64,000 nucleotides of DNA, from assembly GCF_020097835.1 (NCBI RefSeq), contig NZ_CP083666.1, positions 310,001-374,000 on the forward strand. Reading direction: 5' to 3'. Shown piece after piece: positions 53,456-62,507 of the stretch. The DNA is from Haloprofundus halobius (GTDB taxonomy: Archaea > Halobacteriota > Halobacteria > Halobacteriales > Haloferacaceae). Position numbers and translations under genes: made by a program. The number at the start of each line of letters is the position of its first letter. The first letter of the stretch is position 1. The notes below the pieces were generated by a model. That model was not told the origin of the DNA. It searched no databases and worked only from the letters and a program-made list of their open reading frames with translations.

Positions 53456-54367
53456 ATGATGAAGTACGTCGGCCAGTCCGTCCAGCACCGATTCGATATC
53501 TGGGGTTTTCTCTGCTTCTCGCACGGGTGGACGTGGTTCTGGTGGTGCGCGCTTCTCCTCTCCGGCTGGAACGCCTTCGAGTTGCCGGGCGTCGTCCTCC
53601 TCGTTGGCGGCGGCCTCGGCGTTCCGCTCGGCGCGGTGTGTATGTCCGCAGTCGTCGAGGAACCGCCCGGCGCGTGGCGGCTCTGGTACCGTCTCGTCGA
53701 CGTGGATCGGATCACGGCACCGTGGCTCACCGTGGCGGTTCTGCTCCTTCCGACACTCGGGCTGGCAGCCGTCGCCGTCGATCTCGCGCTGGAACTATCT
53801 CCGCGACCCGTGACGTTCGACGAACTCGAAACGCTGCTGGCCGGCCCGCTCTCGCTTCTGGTCTACGCCGGGTTCGTGCTCCTGCTCGTAGCGCTCTCCG
53901 AGGAACTCGGCTGGCGGGGATACCTCCTCGACCGGTTGCAGCGACACCGGAGCGCGCTCTCGGCGAGTCTGCTCGTCGGCATCGCGTGGGCGACGTGGCA
54001 CGCGCCGCTGTTTCTGATGGTCGACGACGTCGTCGACCCCGATTTCACACCCCCTCCGCTGTGGTTCACCTCGAACGTCCTCGCCGTCTCGGTACTGTAC
54101 GCCTGGCTCTACAACAGCACGAATCGGAGCATCCTGGCGGTTGTCCTGTTTCACTTCACCGATAGCGTCACGGGGCAGCTACTGGTGCTCTCGACGACGA
54201 CCCGGTGGATTCAGACCGGACTGACGGTCGTCCTCGTGGTCCTCGTCGTGCGCTGGTGGGGTCCATCCGAGCTCGGTCACCGAACCCCACGCGGGGGCGG
54301 CGAGGCTCGAAGCATCGGCGGGGGCAACAGGAAGACGAAACGGAGGGAGGGAGACGGCGGAGACTGA
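53456..54367 (+). CDS. CPBP-family intramembrane metalloprotease
   Basis: A 303-residue membrane protein with about eight helices. It has the CPBP (CAAX protease/bacteriocin-processing) motifs: EELGWRGYL (EExxxR), WATWHAPLF (FxxxH-like, here WxxxH) and HFTDS (HxxxN/S). A basic Gly-rich tail is cytoplasmic. It may cleave membrane or prenylated proteins; no target is known. Two adjacent ATGs (53456 and 53459) are possible starts. Confidence 0.82.
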   Translation: MMKYVGQSVQHRFDIWGFLCFSHGWTWFWWCALLLSGWNAFELPGVVLLVGGGLGVPLGAVCMSAVVEEPPGAWRLWYRLVDVDRITAPWLTVAVLLLPTLGLAAVAVDLALELSPRPVTFDELETLLAGPLSLLVYAGFVLLLVALSEELGWRGYLLDRLQRHRSALSASLLVGIAWATWHAPLFLMVDDVVDPDFTPPPLWFTSNVLAVSVLYAWLYNSTNRSILAVVLFHFTDSVTGQLLVLSTTTRWIQTGLTVVLVVLVVRWWGPSELGHRTPRGGGEARSIGGGNRKTKRREGDGGD

Positions 54368-54388
54368 GTGCCGCTCGGCCGGGCTATC

Positions 54389-57300
54389 TCAGCACTCCGA
54401 CCAGCCGCAGGACTCGCAGGTCTTACAGCCCTCCGAGAAATACAGCGTCAGGTTTCCGCACTCGGGACACTCGGGGCTCTCGCCCGCGGCCAAGAGATCG
54501 TCCATCGCCGACGACTTCGCGCTGTCGGAGATCGACGCGCCGCCGTCGGGTTCGGGAGCCTCCTCGGCGTCCACCTTCGCGTCGGCGTCGGTCGTCTCGG
54601 ACTCGATCTCGGTGAGGCTCTTCTGCTTGGGGTAGGGCTTCTCGATCTCGCCGTCGAGGTAGCGTCGCATCGCCACGCCGACGGCGTCCGGGATGGAGTT
54701 TATCTGCTCGCCTTTGTCCCACGCGACCTTCGGACTGCGGATGCCCTGCAGGTCGGCGGCGATCTCGCGCGGGTCGACGCCCGAGCGCAGCGAGTAGCTG
54801 ATGACCTTCGCCAGCGCCTCGGTGAAGGAGTTAGTGAAGCCGCCGGAGTTGCCGATGGTGGCGAACAGCTCGAACGGCTCACCGTCCTCGTCCTCGTTGA
54901 TGTTGACGTAGAGCTTCCCGTAGCCGGTGTCGATGCGCTGGGTGACGCCGTGGAGTACGTCCGGACGCGGACGCTCCTGGGCGTAGGCGCGACCCTCGCG
55001 GGTCGCCTCCACGAACGCCTCGACGTCGCCGCCGAGCGCCTCGCGGACCCCCCCGTTGTCGAGGAATGCGTCGAGTCCGCCGAACGCCTCGCGAATCTGC
55101 TCGGCGATGATCTCGGCGGCTTCGTCCTCGTCGGCGAACTCGGCGTTGTCCGCGCGCGTCGTCAGCACCTGCTTCGAGCGGGTGCCGTCGCGGTAGACGG
55201 TGACGCCTTTGCCGCCGTGGTCGTAGATGTAGCGGTACACCTCGTCCATATCTTCCTTACTGGCGCTGTTCGGGAAGTTGCAGGTCTTCGAGATGGCGGA
55301 GTCGACGCCCTGCTGGCAGGCGCACTGCACCGCGGCGTGGTCCTTGCCGGAGAGGTCGGCGGTGACGACGAACAGCTCCGAGATGGCGTCGGGAACCGTC
55401 GACAGCGAGTCGACGCCGTCGAACTCGTTGTTCGCCATCTGCGCTTGGGCCTCGCGCTTGACCTCGTCGACGTCGATGTCGTTGGCCTCCAGCACGCGCA
55501 GGAAGTAGTCGTCGAACTCGACGAGCATCTCGTCGCCCTGCACGTCGTCGGAGACGTTCTTGTAGTAGGCGACGTTGTAGATGGGCTCGCAGCCGCCGGT
55601 CGTGTTGCCGACCATCGACGTGGTACCCGTCGGGGCGATGGTCGTCGTGTTGTGGTTGCGGACGGCGAAACCGTCTGCCCACTCGTCGGCGTCCAGCCCC
55701 GTGTGGTGCTCGAACCACTGGCGGTACTCGGTCGGGTTCGCGTACTTCGAGTCGTCCCAGTCGTCGAAGGAGCCGCGCTCCTCGGCGAGTTCGTGCGACG
55801 CCCACTTCGACTGGTGGTTCATGTGGGTCATCAGCTGACTCGCGACCTCGTTGCCCGCGTCGGAGCCGTAGCGGATGCCGAGTTGGATGTACAGCTGGGC
55901 GAGCCCCATGATACCGAGCCCGATTTTCCGCATTTCGCGGACTTTCTGCTCGATTTTCGGTACTGGGAAGTCCGACATCGTGACGACGTTCTCGAGGAAG
56001 CGCGTCCCGAGGTCGATGCGGCGGTCGAACTCCTCGAAGTCGATGGCATCCTGCAAGAAGGCCTCGACGGCCGCCTCGTGGGAGTCGTACTCGTCGAGGT
56101 GCTCGTCGGCCCAGACGCGCCAGTCGGGGGCGTCCAGCGACGCCAGCGTCGAGAGGTTGATGTGACCCAGGTTGCAGGCTTCGTACTCTTCGAGCGGCTG
56201 TTCACCGCACGGGTTCGTCGCGAGAATGCGGTGGTCCGGGTGTTTCTCGACGTCGAAGGAGTGCTGCTTGTTCACTCGTTCGAGGTAGATGATGCCCGGT
56301 TCGCCGTTCTCGTGGGCACCTTCGACGATGTGGTCCCAGAGTTCGGCGGCCGGGATCGAGAGTACCTCGCCGACGTCGACGTGCTCGCCGAGACCGAACA
56401 TCTCGTACAGTTCCTTCGTCTCGGGCGTGGCGACGTGGGGTTCCTCGGTTCGGGGGTTGGTGAAGACGAACTCCTCGTCGTCGTACAGCGCCTCCATGAA
56501 GTCGTCGGTGACGCCGACGGAGATGTTGAAGTTCGAGAGGTGACCCTCGACGGCGTTGCGGAGATGCTTCGGGACGCGACCCTCGTCGTCGATGAGTTCG
56601 CGCGCCTCGTCGAGCGCGTCGGCGAACTTCGTGTGTGTGTAGTCGTCGGGGTCGTTCAGACGGAGTGAGTGCGCCAGCGAGACGTCCTTGTTCTTCGCGT
56701 GGATGAACTGGATGACGTCGGGGTGGCTGACGCGCATGACGCCCATCTGCGCGCCGCGGCGCGCGCCGCCCTGCGCGATGGTCTCGCACATCTGGTCGTA
56801 CGTCCGCATGAACGTGATTGGCCCGGAGGCGATGCCGCCGGTAGAGCCGACGGCGTCGCCGTACGGGCGGAGCTTCCAGAACGCGTACCCCATCCCGCCG
56901 CCGGACTGGAACACCTCGGCGGCTTCCTTCATCGTCTGGTGGATGTCGGTGATGTCGTCGCCCGGCGAGTCGACGAAACACGCCGAGAGCTGCTGGAGTT
57001 CGTCGCCGGCGTTCATCAGCGTCGGCGAGTTCGGGATAAATGAGAGCCGTTCCATCAGGCTCTGGAACTCCTCGCGGCGCGTCTCGACGGTCGAGCGAAC
57101 TTCCTCGGGGAGTTCGGGGACGACGGTGTCGTAGGCGAACTTGTTGACGTTGTAGACGGAGAGCGCCGTCTCCGCGTTACTGTCGGCGGTGACGCCCTTG
57201 CCGAACACTTCGGCGGCGAGTTCGTCGCGTCGGGGGTGGTCGGGCTTCAACTGGTCGGGGGTGACCGTCACCGACTCGCCCGTCCGTTCGGCCCCGTAGA

Positions 57301-57508
57301 CGGCTTCGGCGAGCGCGATGTTCTTCGCGACGCGGGCGAACAGTTCTTCCTGCGTCTCGGTGAGGTTGCCGTCGGCGTCCTTGCGGAGATACCGCGCGGG
57401 CAGGATGTTGTTGTACGCGTTCGAGGTCATCCGCGCTTCGAGGTCGTCACCCTCGGTGCGCTTGACAGGGAGCACGAGTTCGTCCGCGCTCAGGTCGACG
57501 TTACTCAT
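54389..57508 (-). CDS. nrdJ: Adenosylcobalamin-dependent (class II) ribonucleotide reductase
   Basis: A 1039-residue enzyme making deoxynucleotides with a B12-derived radical. Segments include LSFIPNSPTLMNAG, GGGMGYAFWKLRPYGDAVGSTGGIASGP, the active-site loop ILATNPCGEQPLEEYEACNLGHINL (about residues 425-450) and IAPTGTTSMVGNTTGGCEP. The C-terminus has a zinc ribbon, CPECG, then CKTCESCGWSEC. No intein interrupts it, although inteins are common in haloarchaeal nrdJ. The start at 57508 has a strong ribosome binding site. Confidence 0.95.
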   Translation of the reverse strand: MSNVDLSADELVLPVKRTEGDDLEARMTSNAYNNILPARYLRKDADGNLTETQEELFARVAKNIALAEAVYGAERTGESVTVTPDQLKPDHPRRDELAAEVFGKGVTADSNAETALSVYNVNKFAYDTVVPELPEEVRSTVETRREEFQSLMERLSFIPNSPTLMNAGDELQQLSACFVDSPGDDITDIHQTMKEAAEVFQSGGGMGYAFWKLRPYGDAVGSTGGIASGPITFMRTYDQMCETIAQGGARRGAQMGVMRVSHPDVIQFIHAKNKDVSLAHSLRLNDPDDYTHTKFADALDEARELIDDEGRVPKHLRNAVEGHLSNFNISVGVTDDFMEALYDDEEFVFTNPRTEEPHVATPETKELYEMFGLGEHVDVGEVLSIPAAELWDHIVEGAHENGEPGIIYLERVNKQHSFDVEKHPDHRILATNPCGEQPLEEYEACNLGHINLSTLASLDAPDWRVWADEHLDEYDSHEAAVEAFLQDAIDFEEFDRRIDLGTRFLENVVTMSDFPVPKIEQKVREMRKIGLGIMGLAQLYIQLGIRYGSDAGNEVASQLMTHMNHQSKWASHELAEERGSFDDWDDSKYANPTEYRQWFEHHTGLDADEWADGFAVRNHNTTTIAPTGTTSMVGNTTGGCEPIYNVAYYKNVSDDVQGDEMLVEFDDYFLRVLEANDIDVDEVKREAQAQMANNEFDGVDSLSTVPDAISELFVVTADLSGKDHAAVQCACQQGVDSAISKTCNFPNSASKEDMDEVYRYIYDHGGKGVTVYRDGTRSKQVLTTRADNAEFADEDEAAEIIAEQIREAFGGLDAFLDNGGVREALGGDVEAFVEATREGRAYAQERPRPDVLHGVTQRIDTGYGKLYVNINEDEDGEPFELFATIGNSGGFTNSFTEALAKVISYSLRSGVDPREIAADLQGIRSPKVAWDKGEQINSIPDAVGVAMRRYLDGEIEKPYPKQKSLTEIESETTDADAKVDAEEAPEPDGGASISDSAKSSAMDDLLAAGESPECPECGNLTLYFSEGCKTCESCGWSEC

Positions 57509-57899
57509 CGGTCGTTCTCTCCTCCGTTCGTGGGTGCGTGAGTGGCTGCGTATAGGACATGTTGTCGACTCCGGCTCGTCATCTATGACGGAACGTTTGA
57601 TGCGATAGTGACCCATTAATGCTTTCGAAGCCGGGTATCACCAATTAAATGACTTATATTATATCTGACTATTCCGTCGGCTCGACTCGCCTTCAGTCGT
57701 CTATGGGGTCGGCGACGACATAACGATGTGCAGAGTGCAGCGAAAGTGATTATCCAGCACTCGGAACCGCACGACGGCTACGAGATGTCCAGCGGAAAGA
57801 AAGGGGGGTCAAGTCGGCGTCCGCTCCCGACGGCGCTCGGAACCTGTCGGCTTTCGAATCGGTGTCCGACACAAGCTTATACCGACGGCGGTTCTAACG
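57509..57899. other. Promoter-rich gap upstream of nrdJ
   Basis: About 390 nt. On the minus strand it holds AT-rich boxes (GTCATTTAATTGG near 57640-57655 and AGATATAATATAAG near 57655-57670) suited to drive nrdJ with a leader of about 100 nt. On the plus strand AAGCTTATACC near 57873-57880 fits the small gene at 57900. I see no further gene. Confidence 0.5.
57518..57525 (-). promoter_or_regulatory. Shine-Dalgarno site of nrdJ
   Basis: GGAGGAGA on the minus strand lies 9 nt before the ATG at 57508. A leader with a strong site is unusual in this window, where many first genes look leaderless. Confidence 0.6.
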
Positions 57900-58115
57900 A
57901 TGGCCATGGACGCCCTCCCCGTCGTCGCGCCGCTACTCCAGACCGCACTCGGCGAGATGCCGTACGGTTCGCTGTTCGTCGGACTGCTGGCGCTCGGAGC
58001 CGTCGTGCTCGTCGGACGGCTGCTACTACATCTGGCGTGGCGACTCGTGACCATCGCGCTGGTCGTCGTCGCCGTGCTGATGGTCGTCTCGATGGTCGCG
58101 CCGGGACTGCTCTGA
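57900..58115 (+). CDS. Small membrane protein
   Basis: A 71-residue protein with two membrane helices (about residues 22-46 and 48-68) and a short N-terminal amphipathic part. No motif is recognised. A TATA-like box about 23-27 nt upstream favours the ATG at 57900 over the one at 57906. It is convergent with trpG. Confidence 0.55.
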   Translation: MAMDALPVVAPLLQTALGEMPYGSLFVGLLALGAVVLVGRLLLHLAWRLVTIALVVVAVLMVVSMVAPGLL

Positions 58116-58141
58116 GTCCGTCGCGCGTCGCCCCCACGGAG

Positions 58142-58795
58142 TTAGTCGGCCGTCACTCGCGGCGCGTCGGCGACGCAGTTCGTCAGGAAGTTCTCCACGA
58201 TGTCGTGCCCGACGGCGGTCAGCACGCTCTCGGGGTGGAACTGGACGCACTCGATGGGGTGCTCGCGGTGGCGTACGCCCATCACGAGGTCCGTCCCCTC
58301 GTGGTCCGTCGTCGCCGTCACCTCGAAGCAGTCCGGTACATCTGTCACCACGAGCGAGTGGTAGCGCCCGGCCTGAAAGCCCTGTTCGAGTCCCGCGTAG
58401 ACGCCTCGTCCGTCGTGGTCGACGGCGAACGCCTTCCCGTGGACGGGTTCGGGTGCGTGGCCCACTTCGCCGCCGTAGGCGTACACCGCCGCTTCGAGGC
58501 CGAGACAGACGCCGAGCGTCGGCGTCTCGGGGCTCAGTTCGCGAAGCACGTCGAGCGTCACGCCCACGTCGCGGTCGTTCTCGGGATGGCCCGGTCCCGG
58601 ACTCAGGACGATGGCGTCGGCGTCGACGGCGCGAATCTCGTCGAGCGACGCCGTGTTCTTCAGGACCTCCACGTCGACGCGCTCGCTCTCCTCGCCAACT
58701 CCGTCGGTGTCCTCGCGTTCGACCTGCGTCTCCGAGAGATACTCGACGAGGTTGTACGTGAACGAGTCGAAGTTGTCGACGACGAGCACCCTCAT
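58142..58795 (-). CDS. trpG: Anthranilate synthase component II (glutamine amidotransferase)
   Basis: A 217-residue class I amidotransferase supplying ammonia to TrpE. The N-terminal VLVVDNFDSFTYNLVEYL, PGPGHP, nucleophile loop GVCLGLEAA (C97) and HPES (H187, E189) are present. The loop has Leu-Glu where most enzymes have His-Gln (CLGHQ). A polar insert (about residues 23-42) is also unusual. The ATG overlaps the trpE stop by 4 nt; it is the last gene of trpDFEG. Confidence 0.93.
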   Translation of the reverse strand: MRVLVVDNFDSFTYNLVEYLSETQVEREDTDGVGEESERVDVEVLKNTASLDEIRAVDADAIVLSPGPGHPENDRDVGVTLDVLRELSPETPTLGVCLGLEAAVYAYGGEVGHAPEPVHGKAFAVDHDGRGVYAGLEQGFQAGRYHSLVVTDVPDCFEVTATTDHEGTDLVMGVRHREHPIECVQFHPESVLTAVGHDIVENFLTNCVADAPRVTAD

Positions 58796-60426
58796 CTCGA
58801 CGCCTCCGCGGGGGTCATCTCGTCGCTCTCTGGCGACTTCTCGATGCGTTCGAGCGCGTCGAGCACGCCGCCCATCTTCTGTTCGGTCTCCTCGTACTCG
58901 GCGGTCGGGTCGCTGTCGGCGACGATACCCGCTCCCGCCCGAACGCGAATCAGGTCGTCGTCCTCGTCTCCGTCGCCGCCCCTGCGGTCGATGGTCGCCG
59001 TCCGGATGACGATGGCCACGTCGGCGTCGCCGGTCCACGAGTAGTAGCCGACGCCGCCACCGTACAGTCCGCGTGGAGTGGTCTCCAGCGCGTCGATTAT
59101 CTCCATCGCGCGGACCTTCGGCGCCCCCGAGAGCGTCCCCGCCGGGAACGACGCGCGGGTCGCGTCGAAGGCGTCTGACTTGGCGTCTACGGTACCCGAG
59201 ACGGTCGACTCGATGTGCTGGACGTGGCTGTACTTGAGCACGTTCATGAACTCCTCGACGCGGACGCTGCCCGCCTCGGAGACGCGGCGCACGTCGTTGC
59301 GCGCGAGGTCGACGAGCATCGTGTGCTCGGAGCGCTCCTTGGCGTCGGCGAGCATCTCGCCGGCGAGGCGGCGGTCCTCGACGGGGCTGTTCCCCCGCGG
59401 ACACGTTCCGGCGATGGGGTTGGCCACGACTCGGTCACCGCGCACCGAGACGAGCGTCTCCGGACTCGCGCCGACGACGGTTCGGTCGCCGTGGCGTAGC
59501 AGGTACATGTACGGCGAGGGGTTCACCTCCCGGAGCGACGCGTACAGACCGAGCGGATCGATTTCCCCCCTGAGCTCGCGCGTCCGCGAGATGACGCCCT
59601 GGTAGATGTCGCCGTCGAGGACGTGCTGTTTGGTCTCGCGAACGGCCGCTTCGTACGCCTCTTTCGACTCCGCGGTCTCGCCGCGCTTCTCGAAGCCGCC
59701 GTGGTCGGGCGTCTCCGCCGCAGCGAGTTTCCCGCGCAGGCGCGTCGCCTCCGATTCGAGTTCGTCGTAAACTGTTTCGGGGTCGTCGTCGGGGCCGACG
59801 ACTGGTGTGAAGACGAGCGACACCGCGTCGGTGGCGTGGTCGAAGACGAGCGTCTTCGTCGTCAGCACGAACTGGGCGTCCGGCATCGCACTCTCTTCGG
59901 CGCGGGATTCGGGCCGTTCGACGCCGACCTCCTCCAACCAGAGGTCGTACACCGCGTCGTACGCCAGGAAGCCGACCAGTCCGCCGTCGAGACGTTGCCG
60001 GGCGGCGGCCTCGGCGCCTTCGAAGCCGACGCGTTCGACGGCCGGGAGCGCGCCGCGGAGCGCGTCGAGCACGTCCCCGTCGTCGGGATCGACGTAGCGC
60101 GCCGCGCGGCCGCCGAGCGACTCGACGGTCGCGCCGTCGGCGTCGACGGTGACGACGGCGTCGGGGTCGTAGCCGACGAACGAGTAGCGAGCGTGTCGGT
60201 CGGTCGCCGTCCCGGGCGAAAAGGCGCCGTCAGGGTCGCTCGAGGGCGTCTTCTCGGCGCTCTCCAACAGAAAACCGTACTCGTTCTCATCGGTCAGCGC
60301 GCCGTACGCCGACAGCGGCGGCGTCGACGGCAGGTCGAGCGTCGCCGAGATACGTGCGACGGCCGGTCCGCCGACGTCGGCGAACAGCGACGCGAACGAC
60401 TCGCGACTCCGGTCGAGCGAACTCAC
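58792..60426 (-). CDS. trpE: Anthranilate synthase component I
   Basis: A 544-residue chorismate-using enzyme that makes anthranilate with TrpG. Signatures are the chorismate-binding segments DGDIYQGVISRTRELRG, NPSPYMYLLRHGDRTVVGASPETLV, NPIAGTCPRG, DLARNDVRRV, and FPAGTLSGAPKVRAMEIIDALE. The N-terminal regulatory region (SATLDLPSTPPLSAYGAL) may hold the tryptophan feedback site. The start is GTG at 60426, overlapping the trpF stop (GTGA). Confidence 0.95.
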   Translation of the reverse strand: MSSLDRSRESFASLFADVGGPAVARISATLDLPSTPPLSAYGALTDENEYGFLLESAEKTPSSDPDGAFSPGTATDRHARYSFVGYDPDAVVTVDADGATVESLGGRAARYVDPDDGDVLDALRGALPAVERVGFEGAEAAARQRLDGGLVGFLAYDAVYDLWLEEVGVERPESRAEESAMPDAQFVLTTKTLVFDHATDAVSLVFTPVVGPDDDPETVYDELESEATRLRGKLAAAETPDHGGFEKRGETAESKEAYEAAVRETKQHVLDGDIYQGVISRTRELRGEIDPLGLYASLREVNPSPYMYLLRHGDRTVVGASPETLVSVRGDRVVANPIAGTCPRGNSPVEDRRLAGEMLADAKERSEHTMLVDLARNDVRRVSEAGSVRVEEFMNVLKYSHVQHIESTVSGTVDAKSDAFDATRASFPAGTLSGAPKVRAMEIIDALETTPRGLYGGGVGYYSWTGDADVAIVIRTATIDRRGGDGDEDDDLIRVRAGAGIVADSDPTAEYEETEQKMGGVLDALERIEKSPESDEMTPAEASR

Positions 60427-61094
60427 GCCGAGGCCTCCCTACGGAACTGCGACGCCTTCGCCCGGCGGACGAACTCGCGGACCGCGTCGTGGTCCTTGAT
60501 GCCGCCGGTGAGTTCGACGCCGCTGGCCGCGTCGACGCCGTAGGGTTGGGCGGTCTCGATGGCCTCCTCGACGTTCTCGGGCGTCAACCCGCCCGCGAGG
60601 ATGACGGGCGAACAGAGTTTCTTCGCGAGGTCGGCCGTCGTCTCCCAGTCGTGGGTCTCGCCGGTTCCGCCCGCACCCTCGTCGCTCACGGAGTCCAGGA
60701 GCACCGCGTCGACGACCTGGTCGAGGTCCCTCGCCCGTTCGATGTCATCGGGGTCTTCGGCGTCGACGGCGGTGACGATTTTCGTCTCCGCCTCGGCGCG
60801 GATGTACTGGAGTTCGTCGGCGGCGAACTCGCTGTGCAGTTGGAGCACGTCCGGGTCGACGAGGCGCGCGAGTTCGACGGCGCGGTCGGGCGTCTCTGGC
60901 ATGAGCACGAGCACCGTCGTGACGAACGGTGGGGCCGCGGCCACGAGATCCGCCGCGCGGTTCGGCAGCACCTCCCGAGGACTCTCGACCTGCTCCGGCA
61001 GTTCGGTGATGACGCCGACGGCGTCGACACCGGCGTCGGCGGCGATTCGCAGGTCGACGGCGCGGGCGAATCCGCAGAGTTTGACCCGCGTCAT
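60423..61094 (-). CDS. trpF: Phosphoribosylanthranilate isomerase
   Basis: A 223-residue TIM-barrel enzyme: VKLCGFARAVDLRIAADAGVDAVG (catalytic Cys in KLCG), LQLHSEF in the form VLQLHSEFAADELQYI, VDAVLLDS, and ILAGGLTPENVEEAIETAQPYGVDAASGVE. It overlaps trpD by one base and trpE by 4 nt. Confidence 0.94.
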   Translation of the reverse strand: MTRVKLCGFARAVDLRIAADAGVDAVGVITELPEQVESPREVLPNRAADLVAAAPPFVTTVLVLMPETPDRAVELARLVDPDVLQLHSEFAADELQYIRAEAETKIVTAVDAEDPDDIERARDLDQVVDAVLLDSVSDEGAGGTGETHDWETTADLAKKLCSPVILAGGLTPENVEEAIETAQPYGVDAASGVELTGGIKDHDAVREFVRRAKASQFRREASA

Positions 61095-62113
61095 CAGTCG
61101 CTCCGGGAGAGTTCGACCGTCGTCTCTCGGAGCCGTTCGAGCTTCTCGGCCGCCGCGCCCGAGTCGATGGCCTCGCGTGCGCGGTCGACCCCCGACTCGA
61201 CGCTGTCGGCGTGGCCGGCGACGTAGACGGCCGCACCCGCGTTCGCGAGGATGATATCGCGTTTCGCCCCCGTCACGTCGCCCTCGACGATGCCGCGGAG
61301 GTCGGCGGCGTTCTCCTCGGGCGTGCCACCGGAGACCGCAGCGATAGGAGCCGAGTCGAGTCCCATCTCCTCGGGCGTGAGCGCGTACTCCTCGACCTCG
61401 TCGCCGTCGACTTCGGCGACGGTCGTCTCGCCGTGCAGCGCGATTTCGTCGAGGCCGTCACCGTGGACGACGAGCGCTCGCTCCACGGGCATGTGCGACA
61501 CCGCATGTGCGATGACCGGGACGAGTTCCGGGTCGTAGACGCCGAGTACCTGCGCATCGGCCCCGGCGGGGTTCGTCAGCGGGCCGAGCACGTTGAACAG
61601 CGTCCGCATCCCCAGTTCCTTTCGTGGGCCGATGACGGCTTTCATCGCCGGGTGGAACACCGGCGCGAGCATGAAGCCGATGCCGTCGCGGTCGATGGCC
61701 CGCTCGACGGCGGGCGGCTCGGCCCCCACGTCGACGCCGGCGACTTCGAGAACGTCGGCGCTGCCCGACGAGGACGAGACCGAGTAGTTGCCGTGTTTGG
61801 CGACCGCCACGTCTGCGCCGGCGGCGACGATGGCGCTCGTCGTGGAGACGTTGATGGTGTCGTAGTCGTCGCCGCCGGTACCGCAGGTGTCGACGAGCGG
61901 TTTTCGGTCGGGTGAGATGGTCCGGGCGGCGTCGCGCATCCCCTGTGCGAACCCGGCGATTTCGGCTTCCGTCTCCCCCTTCGCTCGAAGTGCGGTGAGC
62001 AGCGCGCCGATCTGCGCCTCCGTCGCCCCCTCGAAGACCGCGTTCGCGGCCTCGCGTGCTTCCTCGACGGTCAGATTCCCCCCCTCCGTAGTGCGTTCGA
62101 TGTATTCCTGCAT
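61094..62113 (-). CDS. trpD: Anthranilate phosphoribosyltransferase
   Basis: A 339-residue enzyme that joins anthranilate to PRPP. Motifs are the PRPP loop DTCGTGGDDYDTINVST, KHGNYSVSSSSGSADVLE, FMLAPVFHPAMKAVIGPRKELGMRTLFNVLGPLTNPAGA, and VVHGDGLDEI. The ATG at 62113 is the first gene of the trpDFEG operon; a TATA-like CACTATAAC lies about 28 nt upstream. Confidence 0.95.
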   Translation of the reverse strand: MQEYIERTTEGGNLTVEEAREAANAVFEGATEAQIGALLTALRAKGETEAEIAGFAQGMRDAARTISPDRKPLVDTCGTGGDDYDTINVSTTSAIVAAGADVAVAKHGNYSVSSSSGSADVLEVAGVDVGAEPPAVERAIDRDGIGFMLAPVFHPAMKAVIGPRKELGMRTLFNVLGPLTNPAGADAQVLGVYDPELVPVIAHAVSHMPVERALVVHGDGLDEIALHGETTVAEVDGDEVEEYALTPEEMGLDSAPIAAVSGGTPEENAADLRGIVEGDVTGAKRDIILANAGAAVYVAGHADSVESGVDRAREAIDSGAAAEKLERLRETTVELSRSD

Positions 62114-62125
62114 GGTGGCCACCAA

Positions 62126-62171
62126 TGTACGTATTCGTGTTATAGTGTACAAATCAGTACATCAGTATAAG
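62126..62171 (-). promoter_or_regulatory. trp operon promoter with TGTACA-type boxes
   Basis: A TATA-like CACTATAAC (62136-62144) is placed for leaderless trpD. Just upstream, TGTAC-AAATCA-GTACA (62146-62161) is a perfect inverted repeat containing the hexamer TGTACA. A further TGTAC lies at 62126-62130, and a second TATA-like box (CTTATACTG) at 62164-62172. TGTACA is the TRP box bound by TrpY in Methanothermobacter, so this may be a tryptophan-responsive operator. Confidence 0.5.
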
Positions 62172-62324
62172 CCTGTCGCCGAGAAGATCGACGCGACGCG
62201 GTGCTCGCGCCGTCTTCGGCCACTACTTGAGCGCGTCGAAAGTCGCTGACGGAACCGCGTTCCGAAACCTTCAATTACTCGGCCGGGATAGGTGTTACTG
62301 CGTTCAGCACGTGAGCGCCGGACT

Positions 62325-62399
62325 GGGTTTGTGGTCTAGTCTGGTTATGACACCTCCTTGACATGGAGGAGGCCGGCAGTTCAAATCTGCCCAAACCCA
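62325..62399 (+). tRNA. tRNA-Val(GAC)
   Basis: A 75-nt gene including discriminator A; CCA is not encoded. The acceptor stem is GGGTTTG/CAAACCC, the anticodon stem CCTCC/GGAGG with loop TTGACAT (anticodon GAC), and the T-arm GGCAG-TTCAAAT-CTGCC. All arms pair well. Confidence 0.95.
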
Positions 62400-62422
62400 C
62401 TACTTCTGCGGATCTCACGCTT

Positions 62423-62440
62423 CCGAGCGGCGGCGCTCGG
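62423..62440 (+). terminator. Hairpin 3' of tRNA-Val
   Basis: CCGAGCG-GCGG-CGCTCGG forms a perfect 7-bp stem beginning 24 nt after the discriminator base, the same distance as behind the tRNA-Gly copies. Confidence 0.5.
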
Positions 62441-62507
62441 TTCGCTCTCTCGAACCGAAACCGTCAGAGCCACTCCGTACGTCGACGCCTCCCTTCCCTT
62501 TCACCGC

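Noticed and set aside
54368-56668. 766-residue open frame opposite nrdJ
   Set aside because: It is antisense to a gene with clear active-site motifs. The translation is repetitive Val/Asp/Arg typical of the reverse frame.
54389-57508. Intein within nrdJ
   Set aside because: The protein aligns continuously through NPCGE and TSMVGNTTGG with no inserted splicing or endonuclease motifs.
58499-58516. CLGLE instead of CLGHQ in TrpG as a sign of inactivity
   Set aside because: Cys97, His187 and Glu189 are intact, and I recall similar loops in other haloarchaeal TrpG, so loss of function is not supported.
57728-59044. 438-residue plus-strand open frame
   Set aside because: It runs across the small membrane gene in another frame and antisense to trpG and trpE.
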